The translations under genes and the position numbers were made by a program. A stretch of 64,000 nucleotides of DNA from Shimia thalassica. Its GTDB lineage: Bacteria; Pseudomonadota; Alphaproteobacteria; Rhodobacterales; Rhodobacteraceae. The notes under the pieces were generated by a model. It made no database searches, had not been told where the DNA came from, and saw only the letters and a list, made by a program, of their open reading frames with translations. The DNA lies in assembly GCF_001458215.1 (NCBI RefSeq), contig NZ_CYTW01000001.1:1240001-1304000 (forward strand). The letters run 5' to 3'. This document shows positions 46,123-55,700 of this stretch, piece after piece. Positions within the stretch are counted from its first letter, which is position 1, and each line of letters opens with the position of its first letter.

Positions 46123-46152
46123 AGTACGTAAGCGAACAGTACGCAAGCGAAC
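46123..46152. repeat. 15-bp tandem repeat upstream of the marR gene
   Basis: AGTACGTAAGCGAAC (46123-46137) is followed immediately by AGTACGCAAGCGAAC (46138-46152), one mismatch apart, ending 13 bases before the MarR start codon. It overlaps where promoter and leader should lie, so it may be a repeated regulator half-site. Confidence 0.6.
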
Positions 46153-46165
46153 CAATGGGGCGGAA

Positions 46166-46642
46166 ATGAAGACACAACCAAAAGTCTTTCTGCATTTGAG
46201 CAGGGCGCACAGCGCATTGTTTCGGGCCGCTGACAGGCGGTCCAAAACCGATATCGGGCTGTCCACCAGCCAGCAGGCCGTCCTGTTCACCTTGGCGCGT
46301 CAGGACGGCATGTCCCAAAGGGAAATCGGCGCATTGCTTTCACTTGGTAAGTCCGGATTATCCGGAATGGTCGACCGTCTGGTTGCCAAAGGGTTGATCC
46401 GGAAAGAAGCCACTGAGGAAGATGCGCGCGTAACACGTGTGTTTCTCGAGCCTTCCGGTCTTGAACTGGTCCGACGCAGCCAATCTGTGGTCAAGCGGTT
46501 CAATGAGGCCCTTCTGGCGCCCTTTGATGAAGCGGAACAAGACGTCATTGCGAGGTTCCTGCACCACATCACAGAAAACGCAGAGCAGATCATCAATCCC
46601 GAAGGTGCCAAGAACACATCCGGAAAAGGATCATTGGAATGA
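46166..46642 (+). CDS. MarR-family transcriptional regulator
   Basis: This 158-residue winged-helix regulator starts MKTQPKVFLHLSRAHSALF and has the recognition region LFTLARQDGMSQREIGALLS followed by GKSGLSGMVDRLVAKGLIRK and the wing EATEEDARVTRVFLEPSG. Its stop overlaps the next gene as ATGA, so it is co-translated with an alpha/beta hydrolase and probably regulates it. The tandem repeat at 46123-46152 is a candidate binding site. Confidence 0.87.
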   Translation: MKTQPKVFLHLSRAHSALFRAADRRSKTDIGLSTSQQAVLFTLARQDGMSQREIGALLSLGKSGLSGMVDRLVAKGLIRKEATEEDARVTRVFLEPSGLELVRRSQSVVKRFNEALLAPFDEAEQDVIARFLHHITENAEQIINPEGAKNTSGKGSLE

Positions 46643-47532
46643 ATGCCCTTGCAAGCGACTTGGCCGTGATCGTCAAAGAAAACCAGCGTATCGAAACCTC
46701 TGATGGGGTTACGCTTGCCGGTGATCTCTTTGTCGGGCGCGATCCCCGGATTGCGGTCATGATCTCGGCAGGCACCGGGTTTCCGCGTAGCTTTTACCGT
46801 TCCTTTGCCGAATGGCTTGCCGGGCAGGGGGCGATCGTTCTGACCTATGACTATCGCGGGATTGCCGACTCGCGTCAGGGCAGCCTTTCAGGATCCGAAA
46901 TCGAATATTGGGATTGGGGGCGATTGGATCAGACGGCCGTTCTTGATCATCTGGCAGAGGCCGCTCCGGGATTGCCATTGACGCATGTCGCGCACAGTGT
47001 CGGAGGGCACTTTCTGGGCCTGATGCCAAACCAGGATCGCATCGTGCGACATGCTTTTGTTGCGATTGGCAGCGGGTATTGGGGGGCGCATCCCCCGAAA
47101 CGCTGGCCGCTCGAGTGGTATTTCTGGTGGGGCATGGGGGGGTATTCCCTTGCACGCTGGGGGTATATCCGCTCGGCAGGTGGCTGGACGGGGGAACCTT
47201 TGCCGCCGCGTGTCTTTCGCACATGGCGCCGCTGGGCGCACCGCAAAGACTATTTCTTGGGTGATCTGGACGGGGATTTGCGGCCACACCATTACGAAGA
47301 GGTCACGTCTTCGATCCGGTCCTGGCTGTTTACAGACGACGGGATCGCGACACCAAAAGCAGCCGAGTTTATTCGCAAGCTTTACGCGAATGCCGATTAT
47401 AGTGAAGTTCTGCGTTCACCCGAGGACGTTGGCGTCAAACGTATCGACCACGAAGCGGCGTTTCGCATCGGTCGCGAGGCGCTGTGGCAAGAGTGGTGGC
47501 AGTGGTTGAGCCAAGCGCAGGAACCAGCATAA
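46639..47532 (+). CDS. Alpha/beta hydrolase (COG4757-like)
   Basis: This 297-residue predicted serine hydrolase has the nucleophile elbow AHSVGGHFLGL, an oxyanion region MISAGTGFPRSFYRSFAEWL and the strand VLTYDYRGIADSR (Asp). A late histidine is plausibly KRIDHEAAFRIGREALW. No signal peptide is seen, so it is likely cytoplasmic. Relatives are uncharacterised esterases or lipases. Its coupling to a MarR regulator suggests induction by its substrate, perhaps an aromatic or lipid ester. Confidence 0.8.
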   Translation: MNALASDLAVIVKENQRIETSDGVTLAGDLFVGRDPRIAVMISAGTGFPRSFYRSFAEWLAGQGAIVLTYDYRGIADSRQGSLSGSEIEYWDWGRLDQTAVLDHLAEAAPGLPLTHVAHSVGGHFLGLMPNQDRIVRHAFVAIGSGYWGAHPPKRWPLEWYFWWGMGGYSLARWGYIRSAGGWTGEPLPPRVFRTWRRWAHRKDYFLGDLDGDLRPHHYEEVTSSIRSWLFTDDGIATPKAAEFIRKLYANADYSEVLRSPEDVGVKRIDHEAAFRIGREALWQEWWQWLSQAQEPA

Positions 47533-47608
47533 AGGGCGCGTCCCCTTCTACGGCTTTCGACTGCGCGTGCCTGCTTGGGCAACCATCTTTTCGTCAGAGG
47601 TAGTGGGG

Positions 47609-48325
47609 TTAGCTAGCTACGGCTGTGCTATCTTGTGAGCCGTCAAACAGATCTTGGGTCAGTTTGGAGACCGGCGCAGATACGATCCCGGCAAAGGCAT
47701 CCGCAACATTGTCGGGCGCCCAAGGCGCGTTCCAGTAAGGATCGTAGTTGTCACCATGTTGCAACGCCTGTTCGCGCGCAGAACCGGACATAAGCAGGAA
47801 CTTCATGGCAAGCCTGATCCGTTGTTCCAGAATTTCCGAGGGCATTTCCGGCGCAAGGCGGCGGATGTGATCCAGACATCTCTCAAGTCCCGGCCGGTTT
47901 TCCAGAGCATCCATCATCATGTCGCGATGGCTGAGCATGGCCATGTGCAGGAACCGAAGAGAGTGCGTGCAGGTCGTGATGTCATCCGAAATCTCGGAGA
48001 GGGGACGCACAAGGATACTGGCAACTTCGCGGACATCCTTGGGGCCTGATTGCGCCTCGAGTTCATCAAGACGCGCCGCATGGTCCGCATCCAGAATTTT
48101 TCCCACATCCAACATGATTTCGCGAATAAGATCATCGCGCGACGAAAAGTGATAGTTGATCGATCCCGCATTTCGTTGACCGGATGCTTTGTTGATGTCC
48201 CGCACGGACACAGCTTCAAGCCCGCGTTGTGCAAAAAGCTTCATCGCGGCCATTTTGATTTTCTGGCGGGTCACTTCCCCTTTGGAGGGCGAGCAATCTA
48301 GTCGGATCAAAGTTGGTACCTGCAT
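47609..48325 (-). CDS. TetR-family transcriptional regulator
   Basis: This regulator of about 238 residues has a TetR helix-turn-helix near residues 20-65 (QKIKMAAMKLFAQRGLEAVS; RDINKASGQRNAGSINYHFS), with the family SxxYYHF-like turn read as GSINYHF. The C-terminal ligand domain is of the AcrR type. It is divergent from modA with about 170 bases between them, but a link to molybdate is not implied by the family. The ATG at 48325 is preferred to a TTG six codons upstream. Confidence 0.85.
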   Translation of the reverse strand: MQVPTLIRLDCSPSKGEVTRQKIKMAAMKLFAQRGLEAVSVRDINKASGQRNAGSINYHFSSRDDLIREIMLDVGKILDADHAARLDELEAQSGPKDVREVASILVRPLSEISDDITTCTHSLRFLHMAMLSHRDMMMDALENRPGLERCLDHIRRLAPEMPSEILEQRIRLAMKFLLMSGSAREQALQHGDNYDPYWNAPWAPDNVADAFAGIVSAPVSKLTQDLFDGSQDSTAVAS

Positions 48326-48497
48326 TTCATTTCGGAATTTCAAGAACTCTAGAACAGGTTTTTACAAAAAAGAAGGTTTTCCCGAGGTATCGCCACGTAA
48401 ATCTACTTTTTTGCCTGTAGGTAAACACTGGTCGAGGCGTCAAAAGTGGAATTATCGCTTGCATGGTTGCGAATGGCGCGGATACTTCCGAGCGAAC

Positions 48498-49301
48498 ATG
48501 TCAATGATAGCACACCTCTTCCGCTTTTACCTAACCAAAGCTCAAGTCGCATTGGTTATATTTCTGTTATGTTTGGGAAATATTGCAAATGCTGCATCGC
48601 TCACAGTGTTTGCCGCGGCGAGTTTGAAAGAGGCGTTGGAAGACGTCGCCGGTAGATATCAGGCCCAGAGCGGCACCAAAGTGGTGCTGTCATTTGCGGG
48701 ATCTTCCATACTGGCGCGACAAATTGAACTGGGTGCGCCAGCCGACATATTTTTTTCCGCAAATGTGGCATGGATGGATGTTTTGGGGCAAAAACAGCTT
48801 CTCGTCGCGGAGGGGCCTGTAAGCCTGCTGTCCAACCGCTTGGTGCTGGTGTCCAATCGTGATGCGGCTGCGGTTGATCTGACTTCCGAAACTGACTTGG
48901 TCGGACTGCTGGAAGGGGGGCGTCTGGCAATGGCCTTGGTCGATGCGGTGCCCGCCGGCATCTATGGCAAGGCGGCATTGCAGTCATTGAAGCTGTGGCA
49001 GGATGTGGCGCCTTATGTTGCCCAGACCGACAACGTGAGGGCGGCTCTTGCGCTGGTGACGCGCGGAGAAGTCCCGTTGGGCATCGTTTATGCCACCGAT
49101 GTGGTGGATGGCATGGATGTGTCTATCGTCGCGACCTTCCCGCCCGAAACGCACCCCGAGATCGTTTATCCCGTTGCAGCAATCGCCGAAGGCAACGTTG
49201 CCGAAGCGCGCGCCTTTTTATCCTTTCTTCAGACCGACGATGCCCAAGACGTTTTCAGAGCCCATGGTTTTCAAGTGATTGAAAGGGCTGATGATGGCTG
49301 A
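48498..49301 (+). CDS. modA: Molybdate ABC transporter substrate-binding protein
   Basis: This 267-residue periplasmic protein binds molybdate (and tungstate). The signal peptide is MSMIAHLFRFYLTKAQVALV and the following hydrophobic run, cleaved near NAASL. The mature start SLTVFAAASLKEALEDVAGR is the ModA signature, with oxyanion contacts in SFAGSSILARQIELGAPADI and DNVRAALALVTRGEVPLGIV. It overlaps modB by 11 bases. Molybdate uptake would supply the molybdopterin cofactor of the formate dehydrogenase at the right end of the window. Confidence 0.93.
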   Translation: MSMIAHLFRFYLTKAQVALVIFLLCLGNIANAASLTVFAAASLKEALEDVAGRYQAQSGTKVVLSFAGSSILARQIELGAPADIFFSANVAWMDVLGQKQLLVAEGPVSLLSNRLVLVSNRDAAAVDLTSETDLVGLLEGGRLAMALVDAVPAGIYGKAALQSLKLWQDVAPYVAQTDNVRAALALVTRGEVPLGIVYATDVVDGMDVSIVATFPPETHPEIVYPVAAIAEGNVAEARAFLSFLQTDDAQDVFRAHGFQVIERADDG

Positions 49302-49989
49302 TTGGCTGGGCCCGAATGAATGGCAGGCGGTGTTTCTGTCGCTCAAGGTGGCCATATGGGCCACGATCTGGACTCTGCCGCTGGGTATTTTTACGGCTTT
49401 TGCTTTGGCGCGCTGGAACTTTCCGGGCAAACAGTTGCTGAACGGGTTGGTGCATCTTCCCTTGATCCTGCCGCCTGTCGTGACGGGGTATCTGTTGTTG
49501 ATGACCTTTGGAACGCGCGGGGCGGTGGGCGCGATGCTCGAAGAGATCGGGATTGTCTTTGCCTTCCGCTGGACCGGCGCGGCATTGGCTGCAGGTATCA
49601 TGGCGTTCCCGTTGATGGTGCGTGCCATTCGTCTTTCGATTGAAGCTGTTGATCCAAAACTGGAACAGGCCGCCGCGACACTCGGGGCCTCTAAGATCTG
49701 GGTCTTTTTGACAGTGACGCTGCCTTTGATCCTGCCGGGTGTTCTGGCGGGTACGATATTGGCCTTTGCCAAGGCGATGGGAGAATTTGGCGCCACCATC
49801 ACCTTTGCGTCCAATATTCCGGGGCAGACGCAAACCTTGCCGTCTGCGATCTATGCTTTCCTGCAAGTGCCCGGTGGTGAGAGTTCTGCGCTGAAGCTGG
49901 TGATCGTCTCCGTCGTCATTGCAATGACTGCCCTGTTGGCGTCTGAAGTCATTGCGCAAAGGATGGCCAAAAGGGTGTCTGGCACATGA
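49291..49989 (+). CDS. modB: Molybdate ABC transporter permease
   Basis: This 232-residue inner-membrane permease has five or six helices and the EAA loop EQAATLGASKIWVFLTVTLP. The block LVHLPLILPPVVTGYLLLMT is the standard ModB signature, and ALAAGIMAFPLMVRAIRLSI follows. Either of two adjacent ATG codons (49291, 49294) could initiate; the AAAGG at 49285-49289 suits the second slightly better. It overlaps both modA and modC. Confidence 0.93.
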   Translation: MMADWLGPNEWQAVFLSLKVAIWATIWTLPLGIFTAFALARWNFPGKQLLNGLVHLPLILPPVVTGYLLLMTFGTRGAVGAMLEEIGIVFAFRWTGAALAAGIMAFPLMVRAIRLSIEAVDPKLEQAAATLGASKIWVFLTVTLPLILPGVLAGTILAFAKAMGEFGATITFASNIPGQTQTLPSAIYAFLQVPGGESSALKLVIVSVVIAMTALLASEVIAQRMAKRVSGT

Positions 49990-51077
49990 CTCTTTCGGTT
50001 TCGATAAAGCACCAGCTTGACGGCTTTGAACTTGATGTTGCCTTTGATGCGCCTGCTGGGCTGACAGCGCTGTTTGGCCATTCGGGATCGGGAAAGACAA
50101 GCGTCATCAATGGCGTGGCCGGGTTGCTGAAACCGGACGCGGGAAAGATCAGTGTTGACGATGACGTCTTGTTCGACAGCGGGGCAGGTCGCTGGGTGCC
50201 GCCGCACAAACGCCGAATTGGATATATCTTTCAAGAGGCCCGCCTGTTTCCCCATTTGAACGTTCTGAAAAACCTTGTGTTCGGACAGCGGTTTGCTGGC
50301 AAGGCTGAACCAAAGGCAGATTTTGACCGTGTGGTTGGTATGCTCGGGCTTGAGGGTATGCTGACGCGCCGCGTGCATCACCTGTCAGGCGGTGAAAAAC
50401 AGCGTGTTGCGATCGGGCGGGCTCTTTTGGCGAGACCACGCTTGATTTTGGCCGATGAACCCTTGGCCGCATTGGATGATGCCCGCAAGGATGAAATCCT
50501 TCCGTATTTCGAACGGCTTCGAGATGAAATGGCGGTTCCGATCCTCTATGTCAGCCATTCTTTGGCAGAAGTTGCGCGGCTGGCGACCACGGTTGTGGTT
50601 CTGGACAAGGGGCACGTCAGCCATCAAGGCGACACCGCAGCCCTGTTTAGCGATCCAAGCTTTCGACCTGCTGGTGTGCGTTGGGTGGGGGCCTTGCTTG
50701 AGGCCAAAGTGCGCAAACATCATACGGATGGGTTGACCGAACTATCCGCAGGTCAAGAGGCGTTGTTTCTGCCCCGCGTCTCTGCAGATGAGGGAAGCCT
50801 GTTGCGCGTCCGTATTTCTGCTCAGGATGTGATCCTGTCCAAGGATCGCCCGACGGGATTGTCGGCGTTGAATATCCTGCCTGGCGTTGTTGAAAACCTT
50901 CAGGCAGGGGACGGGCCGGGCGCCATTGCCTCGGTGCGAACCTCGGCGGGACTGGTGCTCGCACGTATCACGCGCCGCTCGGTTCAGGCATTGGGAATCA
51001 GTGTCGGAACACCATGTTATGTGGTGGTTAAAACCGTCTCAATCGCGCGCGATGACATCGGTGGAACCCTTCGCTAA
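49986..51077 (+). CDS. modC: Molybdate ABC transporter ATP-binding protein
   Basis: This 363-residue cytoplasmic ATPase has Walker A GHSGSGKTS (about residues 31-39), the signature HLSGGEKQRVAIGRALLARP, Walker B LILADEPLAALDD and the switch histidine in ILYVSHSLAEVARL. The C-terminal third is the TOBE/Mop regulatory domain (GLSALNILPGVVENLQAG), which binds molybdate. It overlaps modB by four bases and completes a modABC operon. I see no clear terminator after it. Confidence 0.94.
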   Translation: MTLSVSIKHQLDGFELDVAFDAPAGLTALFGHSGSGKTSVINGVAGLLKPDAGKISVDDDVLFDSGAGRWVPPHKRRIGYIFQEARLFPHLNVLKNLVFGQRFAGKAEPKADFDRVVGMLGLEGMLTRRVHHLSGGEKQRVAIGRALLARPRLILADEPLAALDDARKDEILPYFERLRDEMAVPILYVSHSLAEVARLATTVVVLDKGHVSHQGDTAALFSDPSFRPAGVRWVGALLEAKVRKHHTDGLTELSAGQEALFLPRVSADEGSLLRVRISAQDVILSKDRPTGLSALNILPGVVENLQAGDGPGAIASVRTSAGLVLARITRRSVQALGISVGTPCYVVVKTVSIARDDIGGTLR

Positions 51078-51215
51078 CGCAGGCTGTGCGCGGAATTCAG
51101 ACAGGTGTAATGCATTATTTTAAAATGTTTTCAGGCGATTAGCAGATAATTCAATTCGGTGTTGAAAGCTTCATTTTCTGAAGTATATTTCCTGCAAACG
51201 TCACGGGTTTAAAAC

Positions 51216-51710
51216 ATGACTTCAAAATTTTCCGAAGTATCTGACTTTTTGGGCGAGAATTATCCGCCCGAAATCCGGTCTATGATGGGCATCCACGTCA
51301 TGTTCTGGCGGCTGGAAGAGTTGATGGAAACCTTGAGTGAGGGCATGCCGCTCACCAAACAGGAACGTCATATGCTCGTGCGTTTGGACGAACCCAAACG
51401 CATGGGGGTTCTGGCCCAGCAAATGGCAGCACTTCCTTCAACCGTAACGGCCGTGGCCGATGCATTGGAAGAGCGCGGTCTGGTGCTGCGTGAACGGGAC
51501 CCGACAGACCGGCGGGCGTGGTGCGTGACACTGACCAAGACCGGTGACCGCGTGCGTACCGATTTACTGGAAGAGGCAGGGACCGCTTTTGCCGAGCTGT
51601 CTGGCCTGACCAAAACTGAAATAGAACGCTTTGCCGAATTGGTTTCAAAAGCGAGCATCAAAATCCTGGAACATGGAATACCGGAGGGTATGAAAAGTGC
51701 AGATTGTTAA
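51216..51710 (+). CDS. MarR-family regulator of the RND efflux operon
   Basis: This 164-residue winged-helix regulator has MLVRLDEPKRMGVLAQQMAA, PSTVTAVADALEERGLVLRE and the wing RDPTDRRAWCVTLTKTG. Its last 14 bases overlap the start of the RND adaptor, so the regulator and pump are translated together and it probably represses them until an effector binds. No obvious palindrome was recognised in the 138 bases upstream beyond short inverted repeats. Confidence 0.88.
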   Translation: MTSKFSEVSDFLGENYPPEIRSMMGIHVMFWRLEELMETLSEGMPLTKQERHMLVRLDEPKRMGVLAQQMAALPSTVTAVADALEERGLVLRERDPTDRRAWCVTLTKTGDRVRTDLLEEAGTAFAELSGLTKTEIERFAELVSKASIKILEHGIPEGMKSADC

Positions 51711-52737
51711 ACTAGTAAGCCTGATCACAATGGTCGCCGCTGCAACGCCTGTGTTGGCAGCAGACCCCTTGAAGCCGGTAAAGCTCATGTCGGTATCGAC
51801 CCAGCCCGTGACGATGGAGCGCCAGTTTATTGGCCGCGTCGCCGCAAAACAGTCAGTTGATCTCGCGTTTCAGGTCGGGGGGCAGATCCTCGAATTTCCA
51901 ATCATCGAAGGCAACATGCTGGGCCAAGGAGAGCTGATCGCCAAGCTGGATCAGGAAACCTTCGAGATCCAGTTGGAACAGGCCCGTTTGCAGCAGGAAC
52001 AGGCCGAGCGTACGCTTGAGCGCATGTCGAAACTGTCCGGCAATACGGTCAGTGAAGCCGCCGTGGATGATGCCGAAACGCAGGTGGGTCTTACAGGGGC
52101 CGCGGTGCGCAACGCAGAATGGTCTCTTGAACATGCGACCTTGCTGGCCCCGTTTGACGGGTTGGTTTCAAGCCGGAATGTCGAAGTGTTTTCGACCGTG
52201 TCTGCGGGAACACCGGTTGTCCGCATCCATGATATGTCTGAATTGCATATCGAGGTCGACGTGCCGGAAGTTCTGTTCCAACGGTCCGGTGAAAACCGCG
52301 ACAATGAAATTCGCGCACGCTTTCCGATCTCGGATCAAGAGTTTCCGCTCCAGATCCGTGAATTCGACGCCGAAACATCAACAGTGGGGCAAACTTTCCG
52401 CGCCACATTTGGCATGGCACCGCCCGAGGGCATGATGGTGCTGCCCGGATCTTCGGTCACGGTAGTGATCCGCGCCACACTTCCCGAGGACGGGATGACT
52501 GTGCCGACAACGGCGCTGGTCATGAGCGATCAGGGAGAACCGGGCGTGATGCGGTTTGACAAAACCAATGAAACCGATGGCATGGTCGTGTGGACGCCGG
52601 TCAAGATTTCCCCGACCCAATCAGGGGATGCGCGCGTGACAGAGGGCCTTGAAGACGGTGACGAGATCGTCGTCGTTGGCGGAAGCGCTCTGGAAAACGG
52701 CCAGATGGTGCGCCGGTTTTCCGGATTTGCGAACTGA
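51697..52737 (+). CDS. RND efflux periplasmic adaptor (membrane fusion protein)
   Basis: This 346-residue periplasmic adaptor connects the RND pump to an outer-membrane channel. It starts at GTG (51697), preceded by GGAGGG, with a signal peptide to about residue 23 (ending PVLAA). Domains in order: barrel-sandwich half (VDLAFQVGGQILEFPIIEGN), a short coiled-coil hairpin (LEQARLQQEQAERTLERMSK), the second lipoyl half (LAPFDGLVSSRNVEVFSTVS) and the beta barrel. No outer-membrane channel gene accompanies it. Confidence 0.9.
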   Translation: MQIVKLVSLITMVAAATPVLAADPLKPVKLMSVSTQPVTMERQFIGRVAAKQSVDLAFQVGGQILEFPIIEGNMLGQGELIAKLDQETFEIQLEQARLQQEQAERTLERMSKLSGNTVSEAAVDDAETQVGLTGAAVRNAEWSLEHATLLAPFDGLVSSRNVEVFSTVSAGTPVVRIHDMSELHIEVDVPEVLFQRSGENRDNEIRARFPISDQEFPLQIREFDAETSTVGQTFRATFGMAPPEGMMVLPGSSVTVVIRATLPEDGMTVPTTALVMSDQGEPGVMRFDKTNETDGMVVWTPVKISPTQSGDARVTEGLEDGDEIVVVGGSALENGQMVRRFSGFAN

Positions 52738-52747
52738 GGGCTGAGAC

Positions 52748-55700
52748 ATGAACATCGCCCGCAACTCAATTGAAAAGCCACTCTATACGTGGTTGATTAT
52801 CGTTGTTTTCCTGTTCGGCGGGATATGGGGGTTCTTCTCCCTTGGCCGTTTGGAAGACCCTGCTTTTACCATCAAACAGGCCGTCATTATCACCACCTAT
52901 TCCGGCGCAACGGCCGAACAGGTGGCCAATGAGGTCTCCGAACCTCTGGAATCCGCCATCCAGAAGATGGGAGAGGTCGACTATATCACGTCAACCAACC
53001 GTCCCGGTTACAGCCGGATCGATGTTCACATCGAGTCGACCTATGACGGGGATGAATTGACGGCCATCTGGACCGATCTGAGGGCGCGTATACGTGATGC
53101 GTCACGGTCATTGCCGTCCGGCGTGTCGCAACCCTATGTGAATGACACATTCGGCGATGTGTTCGGGATTTTCTTTGCCGTTACCGCCCAAGGGTATTCC
53201 GACGCTGAAAAGCATGATTTGGCAACGTTTCTAAGGCGCGAGTTGCTGACCGTGGACGGTGTCGCGGATGTCGAAGTGGCCGGCCTGCCGGAAGAGGCCA
53301 TCTTTGTCGAGCCCGACATGACGTTGTCTGTGAACACCGGTATTCCTATCGATGCGATTGTGAATGCCATCTCGACCGCCGACTCTGTTGCGCCAGCGGG
53401 GGCCGTCGACAACGGCGTGACCAAAACCCAGATTTTGACACCCGACGGGTCGGATTCCGTATCGGCCATTGCCGGTTTGTCCGTGGGTGTCGGGGGCTCG
53501 GTGCTGAACCTCTTTGATATCGCGGATGTCTATCGGGGGCGTCAGGATGATCCGGACCTAATCGTCCGCTTCAACGGCACCGAAGCCTTCACGCTTGGCG
53601 TGGCGGGGCTTGCAGATGAAAACATCGTCGAAGTCGGCAAACGCGTGGATGCCAAGCTGGCCGAGCTGGACAGCAATATTCCCTACGGTGTCGAACTTTT
53701 GCCGATCTATCAGCAACACGTTGTTGTCGAGAAAGCTTCGAACGATTTCCTTGTGAACCTTGCGATGTCGGTGGCCATTGTTGTGGTTGTTCTGGCCGTC
53801 TTTATGGGGTGGCGGGCCGCTGTTGTGGTGGGGGTGACCCTGTTGCTGACGGTTGTGGGCACCTTGTTGTTCATGAACCTCTGGTCGATCGAGATGGAGC
53901 GTATTTCTCTTGGGGCATTGATCATCGCAATGGGGATGTTGGTGGACAACGCAATCGTTGTGGCCGAAGGGATGCAAATCTCGATGTTGCACGGGCGCAC
54001 CTCGCGCGAGGCCGCAGATGATGCCGCTGCCAAAACCCAGATACCGCTTCTTGGGGCGACCGTGATCGGGATCATGGCCTTTGCAGGTATCGGGCTTTCG
54101 CCGGATGCGACGGGCGAATTTCTATTCTCGCTTTTTGCTGTGATCGCGATCTCGTTGCTGCTGAGCTGGTTGCTTGCGCTGACGGTGACGCCGTTGCTTG
54201 GTCACTATCTGTTCAAACAGGGCAAAGAAGGCGGAGAAGACGCCTATGGTGGCTTGTTCTTCCGCCTTTACGGAAGCAGCCTGCGTCTGGCGCTCAAGTT
54301 TCGCTGGTTTGTGATCGTGGGACTTGTCGCGGTGACAGCGGTTTGTTTCGCGGGTTTTGCGCAGGTCAAACAACAGTTCTTCCCGGATTCGAACACGCCG
54401 TTGTTCTTCGTCCACTACAAGTTGCCACAAGGGACATCCATCTCAACCACGTCCAAGCATATGGCCGAGATGGAAAAATGGCTGGCCGAGCGCGAAGAAG
54501 TGGTGTCTGTCGCAACCTTTGTCGGGCAGGGGGCTACACGCTTCATGCTGACTTACAATTCGGAACCCATCAATCCAAGCTATGGGCATCTGATCGTGCG
54601 CACGCATGACCTGAGCGAAATTCCTGAGTTGCAAAAAGATCTTGAGGACTTTGGCAACAGTGCCTTCCCCGAAGGCGAATTCCGCACCAAACGCTTGGTC
54701 TTCGGGCCGGGTGGGAACGACCCTATTCAGGTTCGTGTCTCTGGCAGCGATCCGGTTGTTTTGCGTGAACTGGCCTCGGAAGTGGCGTCTTTGCTGGGAG
54801 CAAACTCTGACAATTTGCATGGCATTCGCACCGATTGGCGCGAGCAGGAAGTGATGATCCGACCCATTTACGCAACCGAGCGTGCACAGAACGCGGGCGT
54901 CAATCGTGACGACATTGCAGATATGTTGCTGTTCTCGCTGGACGGGTTTACCGGGGGCGTGTTCCGTGAACGCGAACGGTTGATCCCGATCATCGTCAGA
55001 CGCGAAGCCGAGTCTGAATACAACCTCATGGATCAGGTGGTCTATTCCTCTACTGCGAACCAGGCCTTGCCTGTCGAACAGATGGTGGATGGGTTTGCGT
55101 ATGAGGTGCAGAATACCTTGCTGCAACGACGTGACCGCGTTCTGACCATCACTGTCGGGGCCGACATTTCCCGCGATGTGACCGCGGCGTCAGTTCAGGC
55201 CGAGATTCAGGAGGCTGTCGAAGCGATGGAGCTGCCTCCGGGTTACAAAATCACTTGGGGTGGCGAAAAAGAAAGCTCGGCCGAAGCGCAGGCCGCGCTT
55301 GGCTCGCAGCTTCCGTTGAGTGCGCTGATCATGGTCTTGATCTCGATCCTGTTGTTCAACGCCATTCGCCAACCGATCATCATTTGGTTGCTGGTGCCCA
55401 TGTCGGTAAACGGCGTCGTGATTGGTTTGCTGGGCACAGGACTGCCGTTCAGCTTTACCGCCTTGCTGGGTCTGCTCAGCCTGTCGGGGATGCTGATCAA
55501 AAACGGGATCGTGCTTGTGGAAGAGATTGACCATGTGCGCGGGACGGGTCTGCCGCTTCGTGAAAGCATCATCAAGGCAAGCGTCTCGCGTTTGCGCCCC
55601 GTGATGCTGGCTGCGGTGACCACCATTCTTGGAATGGCGCCGCTTCTTAGCGATGCCTTCTTTGTGTCGATGTCGGTCACCATCATGGGCGGGTTGGCCT

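Noticed and set aside
47533-47608. Short hairpin AAGGG/CCCTT after the alpha/beta hydrolase gene as a terminator
   Set aside because: Stem of only about five pairs and no T tract on either strand.
51078-51215. Short inverted repeats (TTCAA/TTGAA and CTTCA/TGAAG) upstream of the RND-linked marR gene as MarR operators
   Set aside because: Arms of only five bases in an AT-rich stretch; expected by chance and not distinguishable from background.
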